Below, one piece after another: positions 53,476 to 62,390 of a stretch of 64,000 nt of DNA. Below the pieces are notes generated by a model, which saw nothing but the letters and a program-made list of their open reading frames with translations, searched no databases and had not been told where the DNA came from. The stretch covers positions 1-64,000 of the forward strand of contig DASRPK010000165.1 in the NCBI GenBank assembly GCA_035646395.1, written 5' to 3'. Every line of letters begins with the position of its first letter. Position 1 is the stretch's first letter. The translations under genes were made by a program, and so were the position numbers. Origin of the DNA: JABWBJ01 sp035646395 (GTDB lineage: Bacteria; Gemmatimonadota; Gemmatimonadetes; Gemmatimonadales; Gemmatimonadaceae).

Positions 53476-53701
53476 CTCCGTTCATGGTGGAAACTCACGC
53501 CATGGACCGACGTGCGGCATCAAAGCGCAGCGCTCGCCTGCAGGGGGTGGCGGCGCTGGCCTGGCCGGGGGGGCTAGCGGTCGTTAGGCTCTTTCGTCAC
53601 CGCTGTGGCGTGGTGACTCGTTCGACTACCCGCGGACAGGTAGTGGGTGCCGCTGCTGATCGGTAAGGTGAGCGGACACGACCGGCACGACACCGAACGT
53701 C

Positions 53702-55165
53702 TCAGCCCGGTATCGAGCGTTTCTCCAGCGCTGCCAGCACGTCAGGAATGAGCCCGCCAAACGCACCATTGCTCATGACGAGGATGACGTCGTTCGCCCG
53801 TGCCTGACGAGCGATCAGGTCGACAATCGCCGGGACGCTTTCCAGCCCTGTGGCCGGGGTGCCGCGCCTCGCGATTTCGTTGATGACTGCGGAGACATCG
53901 AGTTGCTGGTCAACCGGAACCTTGTCATGCGGTTCAGGAAGCCGGATGGTCACGACATCAGCTTCATCGAACGCCGACTCATATTCTTTCTGATGAATGT
54001 TCCGCCGGCTCGTGTTGGAGCGTGGCTCGAACACCGCCCACAGCCGGCGATCGGTGTATCGCTGGCGAATCGCGGCAATGGTTTCCCGGACCGCGGTCGG
54101 GTGATGGGCGAAGTCGTCGATCACCAGCACACCGCCGACGTACCCGCGGGGCTCCTGCCGGCGTTTGACGCCGAGAAAGGAGTTCAGTCCCGTTGCGATG
54201 ACGTCCGGCGCAAGTCCGAGCGCCCGGGCGGCCGCGTACACCCCGGTTGCGTTCTCGACGTTATGCAGGCCGGTCATGCTCATCATGACTTCGACCGTTT
54301 CACCTGCAGGACCCTCGATCGAGAATCGCGACCCACCTTCGCCGAACAGGATGTCGCGCGCCCGATAGTCTCCCGAATCGCCAGTCCCGTACGTCACGAC
54401 GGGTGCGGGGGAATACGCGCGTGCGATTTCGACTGCGCGAGGATACGTCGCGCTGACGCCTAACCAGCCGCCGGAAGGCAATGTCGCACAGAACTTCTCG
54501 TACGCCGACTCGTAATGCAGCATGTCGCGGTAGATGTCGGCGTGGTCGAACTCGAGGCTCGTGAACAACGCGGTGCGCGCGCGATAATGCACGAATTTCG
54601 GACCCTTGTCGAAATACGCCGTGTCGTACTCGTCGCCCTCGATGACGACATGCTCGCCCGCGCCGAGCCGGAAATTGCCCGTGTAATTGAGCGTGACACC
54701 TCCGACAATGAACGTGGGATCGAGACCGGCATCGGCCAGGACGTGGGACAACATGGCGGACGTGGTCGTTTTCCCGTGCGTCCCCGCAACGACCACACTG
54801 TGCCGGCCGAGGCACACGAGCGACCCGAACGCCGCGGGAAAACTCATCTGCGGAATCCGACGCTCGCGCACGACCGTCGCCTCCGGGTTCACCCGCCGGA
54901 TGACATTGCCGATGATCACCAGGTCAGGATTGGCGCGATCGATGTTCTCGGCACTATACGGCGAAAACACTTCGATCTCCCAGGAAGCCAGCATGTCGCT
55001 CATGGGCGGATAGACATTTTCGTCGCTGCCCGTGACCGTGTAACCCTCGGCCTTCAAAATGCCGGCGAATGCGCCCATCCCGGTTCCGGCGACGCCTACG
55101 AGATGGATTCGCTCGACCGACCCGGGCGCGACCTCGCTCAGGATGTTGCCGTTGTCCTCTGTCAT
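53702..55165 (-). CDS. mpl: UDP-N-acetylmuramate:L-Ala-gamma-D-Glu-meso-DAP ligase
   Basis: A 487-aa Mur ligase. The Gly-rich GVAGTGMGAFAGILKAEGYTVTGSD and ATP loop AGTHGKTTTS (127-136) are followed by EFDHADIYRD, DDFAHHPTAVRETI and PRSNTSRRNIHQ, the combination of Mpl. It re-attaches the recycled tripeptide to UDP-MurNAc in the cytoplasm. It follows an SpmA-SpmB fusion, MpaA and an M15 peptidase on the same strand, which together form a peptidoglycan-recycling block. Confidence 0.95.
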   Translation of the reverse strand: MTEDNGNILSEVAPGSVERIHLVGVAGTGMGAFAGILKAEGYTVTGSDENVYPPMSDMLASWEIEVFSPYSAENIDRANPDLVIIGNVIRRVNPEATVVRERRIPQMSFPAAFGSLVCLGRHSVVVAGTHGKTTTSAMLSHVLADAGLDPTFIVGGVTLNYTGNFRLGAGEHVVIEGDEYDTAYFDKGPKFVHYRARTALFTSLEFDHADIYRDMLHYESAYEKFCATLPSGGWLGVSATYPRAVEIARAYSPAPVVTYGTGDSGDYRARDILFGEGGSRFSIEGPAGETVEVMMSMTGLHNVENATGVYAAARALGLAPDVIATGLNSFLGVKRRQEPRGYVGGVLVIDDFAHHPTAVRETIAAIRQRYTDRRLWAVFEPRSNTSRRNIHQKEYESAFDEADVVTIRLPEPHDKVPVDQQLDVSAVINEIARRGTPATGLESVPAIVDLIARQARANDVILVMSNGAFGGLIPDVLAALEKRSIPG

Positions 55166-55183
55166 GTCGGAGTCAGCGCCAAC

Positions 55184-56416
55184 TCAGCCGAAGAAGATAT
55201 AGGCGATGAAGATGGCGGCAGTGATGCCGGCGAAGTCGGCGATCAGGCCACAGGCCACCGCATGTCGCGTCTTCCGCACGCCGACCGAGCCAAAGTACAG
55301 GGCAAGTATGTAAAACGTGGTGTCCGTTGCACCCTGGAAAACACTTGCGAGCCGGCCGACGAACGAGTCGGCGCCATGCGTGGTCATGGCGTCGACCATC
55401 ATGCCGCGTGCGCCGCTTCCACTCAACGGCTTCATGAGGGCGGTCGGGAGCGCCGGAATGAATTCTGTACGCAGGCCTAACGCGGAAACCAGGCGACCGA
55501 TCCCGTTGACGAGGGCGTCGAGTGCTCCCGACGCGCGGAAGACGCCAATCGCCACCAGAATGGCCACGAGATACGGGATGATACGAATCGCAACATTGAA
55601 TCCTTCCTTTGCCCCCTCAATAAAGGCCTCGTACACATTCACGCGGCGGAGCGTCGCCATGAGGATGAACGCCGATATGATGCCGAAGAGCGTCAGGTTG
55701 GCGACGAGGGTGGAAATCGTTGTCACCTGCTCCTGCGGTAGTCCCGAGAAATAGTAGAGGGTCAGCGCGATCAGCGCGGTGACGCCCACGAGGTACGAGA
55801 GCACAACGGGGTGGAACAGGTTGATACGTTGCACCACGGCAACCGCGATGAGCCCGGCCAGGGTGGAGAAATACGTGGCGAGCAGAATGGGGAGGAAGAC
55901 GTCGGTAGGATTGGCGGCGCCCGCCTGCGCGCGATACACCATGATGCTGATCGGGATCACGGTCAGCCCCGAAGTATTCAGCACCAGGAACATGATCTGA
56001 GCGTTCGTCGCGGTTTCCTTCTCCGGATTCAGCTCCTGCAGCTCCTGCATGGCCTTGAGGCCAAGAGGCGTGGCGGCGTTGTCGAGCCCGAGCATGTTCG
56101 CCGCAAAGTTCATGATGATCGAGCCGTGAGCCGGATGCTCCGCTGGTACTTCCGGATAGAGTCGCCGGAAAAATGGCCGGGCTACGCGCGCCAGCGCGTT
56201 GATGGCTCCACCGAGCTCTCCGACTTTCATGAGGCCAAGCCAGAGCGTCAGCACGCCGGTCAGCCCTAACGAGATCTCGAATCCTGTCTTGGCGGTATCG
56301 AACGTGCTGGTCACCATGTTGGTGAAGACCGCGGTGTCGCCGAAGAACACCAGGCGCACCAGCCCCATCACCAGCGCGATCAGGAAGAACGAGACCCAGA
56401 TGTAGTTGAGGACCAC
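55184..56416 (-). CDS. SpmA-SpmB fusion protein (nucleoside recognition domain, two copies)
   Basis: A 410-aa membrane protein with two Gate/nucleoside recognition halves. The first half has EISLGLTGVLTLWLGLMKVGELGGAI and the motif NMLGLDNAATPLGLKAM, the second half has EGAKEGFNVAIRIIPYLVAILVAIGVF and ALMKPLSGSGARGMMVDAM. These are the SpmA and SpmB signatures, fused in one chain as in many non-sporulating bacteria. In spore formers the pair affects spore peptidoglycan cross-linking and lies beside DacB. Here it lies 18 bp upstream of mpl. A transport role is plausible. Confidence 0.9.
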   Translation of the reverse strand: MVLNYIWVSFFLIALVMGLVRLVFFGDTAVFTNMVTSTFDTAKTGFEISLGLTGVLTLWLGLMKVGELGGAINALARVARPFFRRLYPEVPAEHPAHGSIIMNFAANMLGLDNAATPLGLKAMQELQELNPEKETATNAQIMFLVLNTSGLTVIPISIMVYRAQAGAANPTDVFLPILLATYFSTLAGLIAVAVVQRINLFHPVVLSYLVGVTALIALTLYYFSGLPQEQVTTISTLVANLTLFGIISAFILMATLRRVNVYEAFIEGAKEGFNVAIRIIPYLVAILVAIGVFRASGALDALVNGIGRLVSALGLRTEFIPALPTALMKPLSGSGARGMMVDAMTTHGADSFVGRLASVFQGATDTTFYILALYFGSVGVRKTRHAVACGLIADFAGITAAIFIAYIFFG

Positions 56417-56454
56417 TTACCGGATGTGGGAGGTGGGATGTGAGAGAAACAGGA

Positions 56455-57180
56455 TCAGACGCCTGGATTCAGCAGCAACTCAACCAGAACTGGAACGTGG
56501 TCTCGCATTAAGACCTCGGTCGCGGCAAGCGGGAACTCGTACGTCACCACAGGCACACCATTATCAAAGCCCCACGAACCGAACGAGCCCGGCGTCGGAT
56601 AGCCCACATCCTTGACGAATGGCATCCCGGTCCGTTGCGCGAGTCGCTGGCCAAGGGCACTCCCGTTGGCGTCGTCGATACAGGCCAGCGGCGCATGGAG
56701 CGCGACCACGGCCTGCGGTCGCAGCTCCTGAATGAGCGCGAGCAAGGCCTGCGTCTCCGGCTCTGACGCGGGACCCTCCCCTGTACTCAACAGGATGTCG
56801 CTCTTGTCCTCGATCGTCGACCGATGGGTGACGGGCTTCGGCTGCCAGTCTTTGGAGGGAAAATTCCGGTTCAGGTCGACCCCATGTGCGTTCCCCCGTG
56901 TCCCCCGAATGACACCATCGGGATTGGCGGCCAGCACAACGGCGCAGTGTTCGGGTGGGTCGGGGAGTTGCCGAAGCGCCCTGGAAAGGGCGTAGGTGGT
57001 CTCCGGTTCTTCGCCATGAATCGCGGCGAAGATGAGCATCCTGCATTCGGCGCGTGGACGCCAGACTTCGAGTGGGAGACCGAGCACGGAGCGCCCGTAC
57101 GTGGTCGGCGCCCAGGGAATCGTGCCCCACGAAGGTCGGGGGCGCAGCAGTGGTTCGGAGAGCCGACGCTCGGAGCTCAA
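56455..57180 (-). CDS. mpaA: MpaA-like murein peptide amidase (M14 zinc peptidase)
   Basis: A 241-aa protein. Zinc ligands are His55 and Glu58 in AIHGEEPE, with His162 in VALHAPL. NRNFP (104-108) and the catalytic Glu215 in TYEFP are the carboxypeptidase marks. In gamma-proteobacteria MpaA cleaves the D-Glu-mDAP bond of recycled tripeptides in the cytoplasm. No signal peptide is visible. It overlaps the upstream M15 peptidase gene by 4 bp and is followed by the SpmA-SpmB fusion and mpl. Confidence 0.88.
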   Translation of the reverse strand: MSSERRLSEPLLRPRPSWGTIPWAPTTYGRSVLGLPLEVWRPRAECRMLIFAAIHGEEPETTYALSRALRQLPDPPEHCAVVLAANPDGVIRGTRGNAHGVDLNRNFPSKDWQPKPVTHRSTIEDKSDILLSTGEGPASEPETQALLALIQELRPQAVVALHAPLACIDDANGSALGQRLAQRTGMPFVKDVGYPTPGSFGSWGFDNGVPVVTYEFPLAATEVLMRDHVPVLVELLLNPGV

Positions 57181-57875
57181 GGCACGTCGGGGTTCGTGTT
57201 CTTCACGAATCGGTCCATGATCTCCTCGAGGTTCGACAAGACAACGTCCTTCAGCAACATGTCAGCCGATAGAACGGTATCACGCAACAACTCGATCGTA
57301 AGTGTGGACGCGAATTCGGCAGCCAACGGCCCATGACTCAGGTGCCATCGTTCGGGCGCTATTCCTCCGCGATCCCGATCGTACGGACGAAAGAAGCCAA
57401 AGGACGTGCGATCCGCAATGCGGGCGTCGAGCCATTCGCTGAAGGGAGCGAACATGCCGTCCCCTTCGTATTCCGACGGCACGAGCTCGATCTCGTAATC
57501 CGCGGGACGCGCCGAAGCATCATACACGTCGATGTCTGTTCCCCAGTGGTGTCGTGAGGCACCGGGAAGCGCCGACCATCGGAGGATCGCGAAAACACGT
57601 TCGCGTTCGGTCAGCGACGTGATATCGAGCGGCCGCGCATTGGAATCGAGCACGGCGAGTTCACCACCTGCCTTACGATTCCAGATCGAAAGCTGCCGGT
57701 CAAAACCCCTGAATCCACTGAGAATCGCGACGTCGAAGCCTGACGAAGCGGCGGCGTCCTTCAACGCGCGGAATGGATCGACGACGTCGCGATGTACGCT
57801 GACGGTGAGCCAGGCGGCATCACCGGGCTCACACAAATGCGTCTCGCTCTGACCGACGACGCTGGCAGGAATCAT
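57177..57875 (-). CDS. M15 family D-alanyl-D-alanine/L,D-carboxypeptidase (LdcB/VanY-like)
   Basis: A 232-aa protein. Zinc motif SRHHWGTDIDVYD supplies His109 and Asp116, and ERWHLSH the third His. ILSGFRGFDRQLSIWNRK is the substrate-binding segment. M15 enzymes trim the terminal D-amino acids from peptidoglycan peptides. No clear signal peptide is seen, so it may act in the cytoplasm on recycled muropeptides. I chose ATG at 57875; the frame remains open seven codons upstream to a TTG. It overlaps mpaA by 4 bp. Confidence 0.88.
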   Translation of the reverse strand: MIPASVVGQSETHLCEPGDAAWLTVSVHRDVVDPFRALKDAAASSGFDVAILSGFRGFDRQLSIWNRKAGGELAVLDSNARPLDITSLTERERVFAILRWSALPGASRHHWGTDIDVYDASARPADYEIELVPSEYEGDGMFAPFSEWLDARIADRTSFGFFRPYDRDRGGIAPERWHLSHGPLAAEFASTLTIELLRDTVLSADMLLKDVVLSNLEEIMDRFVKNTNPDVP

Positions 57876-57990
57876 TGGGCGTGAAGATAATGCCAAACGG
57901 CTCAGCCCGATCTGACTTCCGGAACATCCTCGACAGGAAGGGCTATCCCAAGAGGAGCCACCTCCTGAACCCTTTACGCCGAGCTTATTC

Positions 57991-59346
57991 GTGCGCCTGG
58001 TGATGTCCTTGCTTGTCCTGCTTGTCGTGGTCGTTCCGACGGAGGGCCGATGCCAGTCCGAACCGGAGCTGGAGAAGAGCTACGTCATCCCGGCGCTGGA
58101 GATCATTGGGTTCGACGCGCTCCTGAACGTGTTCGACCGGCTCGTGTTAGGCGACCCATACCATACCTCGGTCGCCTCAATCCGGACAAATCTCCGGCGG
58201 CGCTGGGTCACCGAAAACGATCCATTCGCAATCAACCAGTTCGGTCACCCGTATCAGGGCGCGATGTATCACGGCTTTGCCCGGTCGGCGGGGCTCAACT
58301 TCTGGACGTCGCTTGGCTACACGTTTGCGGGCAGCGCGATGTGGGAAGTCGCCGGTGAAACCTCTGCACCCTCGTGGAACGACCAGATCGCGAGTGGGAT
58401 CGCCGGGTCCTATCTGGGAGAAGCGCTGTATCGCATCGCCAACCTCATGATCGAAACGGGGCCGACGCCAACGCGTCGGGGTCGGCGATTCGTGGCGGCA
58501 GCGACGTCTCCGCCTCTGGGCCTGAATCGCCACCTCTTCGGTCAACGCCTCGACCGCATTTATCCGAGCAAGGATGCTGCCTACTACCGTCGCATCCACC
58601 TGGGGGCCGCTGCGACGACTGAATCGAGCGGCGACGACAACATCAACCTGCGTCCGACGGAAGGTGTCTTTGACATCTCCATGGAGTACGGTCTCCCCGG
58701 GAAAGATGGCTACAGTTACTCCCGGCCGTTCGACTACTTCGCGCTACAGGCTACCGCCACCACGGGTAAAGGCCTTGAAAGCATCCTCCTTCGCGGGCTG
58801 CTGATCGGCACCGGGTACAAGGCCGGAGAATCGCACGATGGCGTGTGGGGGCTGTTCGGCAACTACGATTACATCGCGCCCCAGCTCTTCCGTGTGTCCA
58901 GTACCGCCATCGCGTTAGGCACGACATTCGAGTGGCGGCCGTCGGACGCTGTGTCCATCCAGACGACCGCACTGGGCGGGGCCGGGTATGCCGCCGTTGG
59001 AGCACTCACGCGTCGCGACACAAGCGACTATCACTACGGGATCGCACCGCAGGCGGTCGTTGCCTCACGAGTGATCTTCAGCGAGCGTGCCGCGTTGGAC
59101 GTGAGCGCGCGCGAGTACTACGTGAGCCGGGTCGCGGGCACGAGTGGCCATGACAACATCATCCGCTTTGACGCTGCCTTCATGGTCCGCCTGCACCAGC
59201 AGCGGGCCATCGGGCTGCGGTACCTGCTGTCGCGTCGCGATGCGTTCTTCCCGGAGACCGGGAGCCGTCGCCAGGTGCGTGGAACGCTTGGCCTGTTCCT
59301 GACCATGCTCGGCCACGACCGCTTCGGTTCCGTTCCGCGCGGCTGA
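57991..59346 (+). CDS. DUF3943 family outer-membrane-like protein
   Basis: A 451-aa protein. A hydrophobic signal (residues 3-20) is followed by the DUF3943 signature NDPFAINQFGHPYQGAMYHGFARSAG and FWTSLGYTFAGSAMWEVAGE. The rest is rich in alternating beta strands, suggesting a barrel. The function of DUF3943 is unknown. It starts with GTG at 57991 (ATG at 58003 is possible) and is divergent from the M15 peptidase operon. The gap to the following minus gene is very short (3 bp). Confidence 0.82.
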   Translation: MRLVMSLLVLLVVVVPTEGRCQSEPELEKSYVIPALEIIGFDALLNVFDRLVLGDPYHTSVASIRTNLRRRWVTENDPFAINQFGHPYQGAMYHGFARSAGLNFWTSLGYTFAGSAMWEVAGETSAPSWNDQIASGIAGSYLGEALYRIANLMIETGPTPTRRGRRFVAAATSPPLGLNRHLFGQRLDRIYPSKDAAYYRRIHLGAAATTESSGDDNINLRPTEGVFDISMEYGLPGKDGYSYSRPFDYFALQATATTGKGLESILLRGLLIGTGYKAGESHDGVWGLFGNYDYIAPQLFRVSSTAIALGTTFEWRPSDAVSIQTTALGGAGYAAVGALTRRDTSDYHYGIAPQAVVASRVIFSERAALDVSAREYYVSRVAGTSGHDNIIRFDAAFMVRLHQQRAIGLRYLLSRRDAFFPETGSRRQVRGTLGLFLTMLGHDRFGSVPRG

Positions 59347-59349
59347 TTC

Positions 59350-59604
59350 CTAACGAATCGGCGGCGGTGGAACGTCGTCGCGAATAAAGTCTCTCACATG
59401 CAGGCGATTGACGCTGAGGTCGCCAATCGTCACACGGGACAAGTGTGCTTCCTTGACCGAAAGTTTTCGAAGGATGAGGCGGCCAACGGCGACAGCACCA
59501 ATTGCTATCGCTCCCATACTCGCGGCCGCGAAGGTGCCCGCTACTCTAGCGAGGGCGAACTGGGCCAGGACACCGCCTGGTTGAGTACGCTGAAGCCTCC
59601 GCAT
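59350..59604 (-). CDS. Small membrane protein of unknown function
   Basis: An 84-aa protein. A single hydrophobic Ala/Gly-rich segment (about residues 22-44, AGTFAAASMGAIAIGAVAVGRLIL) is followed by a repeated LSVKEAHLSRVTIGDLSVNRLHV tail with a hydrophobic-polar periodicity suggestive of a beta strand or short helix. Its stop TAG lies inside a CGTTAGG copy. It converges with the DUF3943 gene and diverges from alkB. I do not recognise the family. Confidence 0.6.
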   Translation of the reverse strand: MRRLQRTQPGGVLAQFALARVAGTFAAASMGAIAIGAVAVGRLILRKLSVKEAHLSRVTIGDLSVNRLHVRDFIRDDVPPPPIR

Positions 59605-59661
59605 TGAACTAACCCACCGTCACCATTGTATCCTGCCATGGATCACACTCCGTGAGTCACC

Positions 59662-60288
59662 ATGACACAAATGGAAGTTTTTTCTGGCGCTGACGACCTG
59701 TCGACGGCTCGAGAGGAGTTTCCCGAAGGATTTCGCTACGCTCCGGAGCTGATAACACCAGAAGAAGAAGTCGAACTTCTCGCTCGTATAGGAGAGCTAC
59801 CCTTTCGCGAGTTCGAGTTCCACGGCTACAAGGGGAAGCGTCGCATCGTGTCGTTTGGATGGCACTACGACTTTGGCGCGCGCACGCTTCGGAAGGCAGA
59901 AGACATCCCCCGATTCCTGCTCGAGCTTAGGATGGTCGCGGCACAATTCGCCGGCAGGGAACCTTCCGCGTTGCAACACGTGCTCGTGACGGAGTATGGC
60001 GCCGGCGCCGGCATCGGCTGGCATCGGGACAAGGCGGTCTTCGGGATCGTCGTGGGCATCTCGCTGCTGTCGCCGTGCGTCTTCCGGCTCCGCCGCAATG
60101 TCGGCGCGCGACGATGGGACCGAGTGAGCCTGATTGCCGAGCCGCGGTCCGGATACATCCTCAGTGGTCCGGTCAGGGAAGAGTGGGAGCACAGCATTCC
60201 GCCGGTGAATGCGCTGCGCTACTCGGTGACGTTCCGGAACATGCGCGAAGACGGCAGTGATCAGTCGCGCGCGAGCACGGCGAGGTAA
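59662..60288 (+). CDS. AlkB-like Fe(II)/2-oxoglutarate dioxygenase
   Basis: A 208-aa protein. The iron facial triad is His121, Asp123 (GWHRDKAVFG) and His177 (EEWEHSIPPV), with 2-oxoglutarate-binding Arg186 in RYSVTFR. HGYKGKRRIVSFGWHYDF is the nucleotide-recognition-lid-like segment. It probably reverses N-alkyl damage in DNA or RNA, although some relatives act on other substrates. The ATG at 59662 is only weakly preceded by a purine-rich sequence. The 3' end overlaps the kinase-like gene by 28 bp. Confidence 0.88.
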   Translation: MTQMEVFSGADDLSTAREEFPEGFRYAPELITPEEEVELLARIGELPFREFEFHGYKGKRRIVSFGWHYDFGARTLRKAEDIPRFLLELRMVAAQFAGREPSALQHVLVTEYGAGAGIGWHRDKAVFGIVVGISLLSPCVFRLRRNVGARRWDRVSLIAEPRSGYILSGPVREEWEHSIPPVNALRYSVTFRNMREDGSDQSRASTAR

Positions 60289-60773
60289 GCGTCCACTTCG
60301 CGCTGACTCTCCAGGATCACCACATTCTTCGTTGATCGCAACGCGTCCAGACGTTGGAACATCTCGGGCCTTCGGCGGCTCGGATAGGTCCAGACCCACG
60401 CCACAAATTCCCATGTCAGGCGCTCGGGGCAGCCGAGGGCAGAATCGGGTCGCGTACGCCCCGCATAACGAATCTGTCGCTTCAGGATGCGCCACGTGCA
60501 CACGAGGCGCGGGAGGTCGAGAAAGATGATAGTGTCAGCCGCCGCCATTCGAGGAACGATCGTGCGGCCGTAGTTGCCGTCCATGATCCAGGCATCGCGC
60601 GCCGCCAAGTCCGCGATCAGCCGGTCCCATTCCGCGTCAGGCGTGGGATCCCACCCGGGCCGCCAGAAGAGCTGGTCGAGGTGGATCAGCGGCAATCCGG
60701 TGCGGGCGGCGAGCTTTTTGGAAAACGTCGTCTTTCCGGATCCACCCGAGCCGATGACCAGGACCTTCTTCAT
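60261..60773 (-). CDS. Adenylate kinase/shikimate kinase-like P-loop protein (FlaR/topology-modulation type)
   Basis: A 170-aa protein. The P-loop is GSGGSGKTTFSKKLA (8-22), followed by LPLIHLDQLFWRPGWDPTP and WIMDGNYGRTIVPRMAAADTIIFLDLPR, features of the AAA_17/AAA_18 adenylate-kinase-like family often annotated as a topology modulation protein or FlaR. The substrate is unknown. Convergent with alkB. Confidence 0.85.
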   Translation of the reverse strand: MKKVLVIGSGGSGKTTFSKKLAARTGLPLIHLDQLFWRPGWDPTPDAEWDRLIADLAARDAWIMDGNYGRTIVPRMAAADTIIFLDLPRLVCTWRILKRQIRYAGRTRPDSALGCPERLTWEFVAWVWTYPSRRRPEMFQRLDALRSTKNVVILESQREVDAYLAVLARD

Positions 60774-60841
60774 GATGGATGGCCGATACCCGATGGCAGA
60801 TGGGCGCGAACCAGCGTCCCAAAGTCGCTGCCGTAATTTCG

Positions 60842-62290
60842 CTACTTGGTGCGAACGGCCACGCGTCCCACGACGCGCACCCAGTTCACCTTGCCGCCGG
60901 CGTCGCGCACGAACTCGATCGATTGTCCCCGTTGATTGCCGTCGGTCACGACGACGCGATCGGGGCCGTAGAACGAGGCCGGCATCTCTGCCCCGGGCTG
61001 GCCGTTGTTCGGACGTTCCTGGACGAACAGTCGTCTCCCTTCTGCGCGCACGACCACCGTGTTATTGGGACGAGCAAACGTCCCCACATACGGCGCCGGA
61101 TCTGGTTGCGCCGCCACAGGCTCGACTGCCGGTAGCGTCTCCACCAATCCTCGATGCGCGATAGCCTGATTCGTCGCATAGGTGGCGCCGAGGTATGACC
61201 TGAGCGCCTCGCGCTCGACGTCCTGGATCAACCTCCATCCCGCGCTGGCGTTGGTGAGGATGGCAATCGCGAAGTTCCGTTCGGGGACGATCTCGAGGAG
61301 CAGGATGTGGCCACCGAGTGTTCCGCCGTGCGACGCGGTCCGCACTGTCCCCATGGTCCGCAGGTGCCAGCTGATGCCAATGTCATCGTCGTTCGCCTGC
61401 TTCCGTGCCTGCGGCGTGCGCATGAGCTCCAGGGATTCCCGCGTGAGCACGCGTTCGCCGTTAGGCGCGGTGCCGTCGCCAAGGTGGAAGCGCGCATAGG
61501 CCATCAGGTCGGTCATGCACAACCCCACGCCGCCGGCAGTGACACTGACCGATGGCGAGAACGGCCGGTTGAGCGCCGGCTTGCCGTCGCGCGTGGTGTG
61601 ACCGGCGGCAAAGCGATTGACGATGAAGTCACCCGCCGTGGTGCCGGCGTGCTCCAGGCCTAACGGCTGAAACACCAGGTCGCGGATGGATCGATTGATC
61701 GAGTTTCCGGTGACCTTCTCGATGACCCGGCCGGCGATGCTGAAGCCGGCGTTGTTGTAGCTCCACGCGGCGCCGGGAGGCGCCACTTGCATCAGGTCGG
61801 TGATCGTTGTGAGGAAGTTGGCTAGCGTTTCGGAACCGCGATCGGGACCCGACACCTGCCCTTCCCAGCCCCCGAGGTGTGTGAGGAGATGATGGATGGT
61901 CACGTCCCGCGTTGCGACCTCGTCGCGAACCTTGAACTCAGGGATATAGGTGCGGACAGGAGCCCGCAGGTCGACCTTTCCCTGCTCGACGAGACGCATC
62001 ATGGCGGTCGCCGCGAACGTCTTGGAGATTGACGCAATCGGGAATACGGTGTGGGACGTGACGGGGAGCGAGTCCTCCACGTTCGTTATGCCCAGACCGC
62101 GAATGCTGACCGTCCCGTTATGCAGGATGCCAAGTGCGACACCCGGCACCCCGAACTCCTTCATCTTTTCCTGCGTGAGTCGAGCAATGGCGTCGAACCG
62201 TGCATCGCTGGACTGAGCCCCGCCGCTGGTGGTGGCAACGGCGCCGAGGGTGGCGAGGGCCAGGATTCTGGTTCCAATATGGGAGCGCAT
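60842..62290 (-). CDS. Class C beta-lactamase-family serine hydrolase, exported
   Basis: A 482-aa protein. A signal peptide (about 1-25, ending SGGAQS) is followed by the active-site Ser87-x-x-Lys90 in ASISK, Tyr178-x-Asn180 in WSYNN and the HGG box (His321). C-terminal domain is an extra beta region of about 130 residues. Members are esterases, D,D-peptidases or beta-lactamase-like enzymes; the exact substrate is unknown. ATG at 62290 was chosen over an open upstream frame because the signal peptide begins there. Confidence 0.9.
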   Translation of the reverse strand: MRSHIGTRILALATLGAVATTSGGAQSSDARFDAIARLTQEKMKEFGVPGVALGILHNGTVSIRGLGITNVEDSLPVTSHTVFPIASISKTFAATAMMRLVEQGKVDLRAPVRTYIPEFKVRDEVATRDVTIHHLLTHLGGWEGQVSGPDRGSETLANFLTTITDLMQVAPPGAAWSYNNAGFSIAGRVIEKVTGNSINRSIRDLVFQPLGLEHAGTTAGDFIVNRFAAGHTTRDGKPALNRPFSPSVSVTAGGVGLCMTDLMAYARFHLGDGTAPNGERVLTRESLELMRTPQARKQANDDDIGISWHLRTMGTVRTASHGGTLGGHILLLEIVPERNFAIAILTNASAGWRLIQDVEREALRSYLGATYATNQAIAHRGLVETLPAVEPVAAQPDPAPYVGTFARPNNTVVVRAEGRRLFVQERPNNGQPGAEMPASFYGPDRVVVTDGNQRGQSIEFVRDAGGKVNWVRVVGRVAVRTK

Positions 62291-62390
62291 AGTTACCCAA
62301 GCTACCGTTAAAGAGCCTGTTCGAGAACAGCACCAAGTATGGAGTTTCGCAACTCTGTGCTCGTTGGCTGGGCTATGTGTCAGGGAAAAC

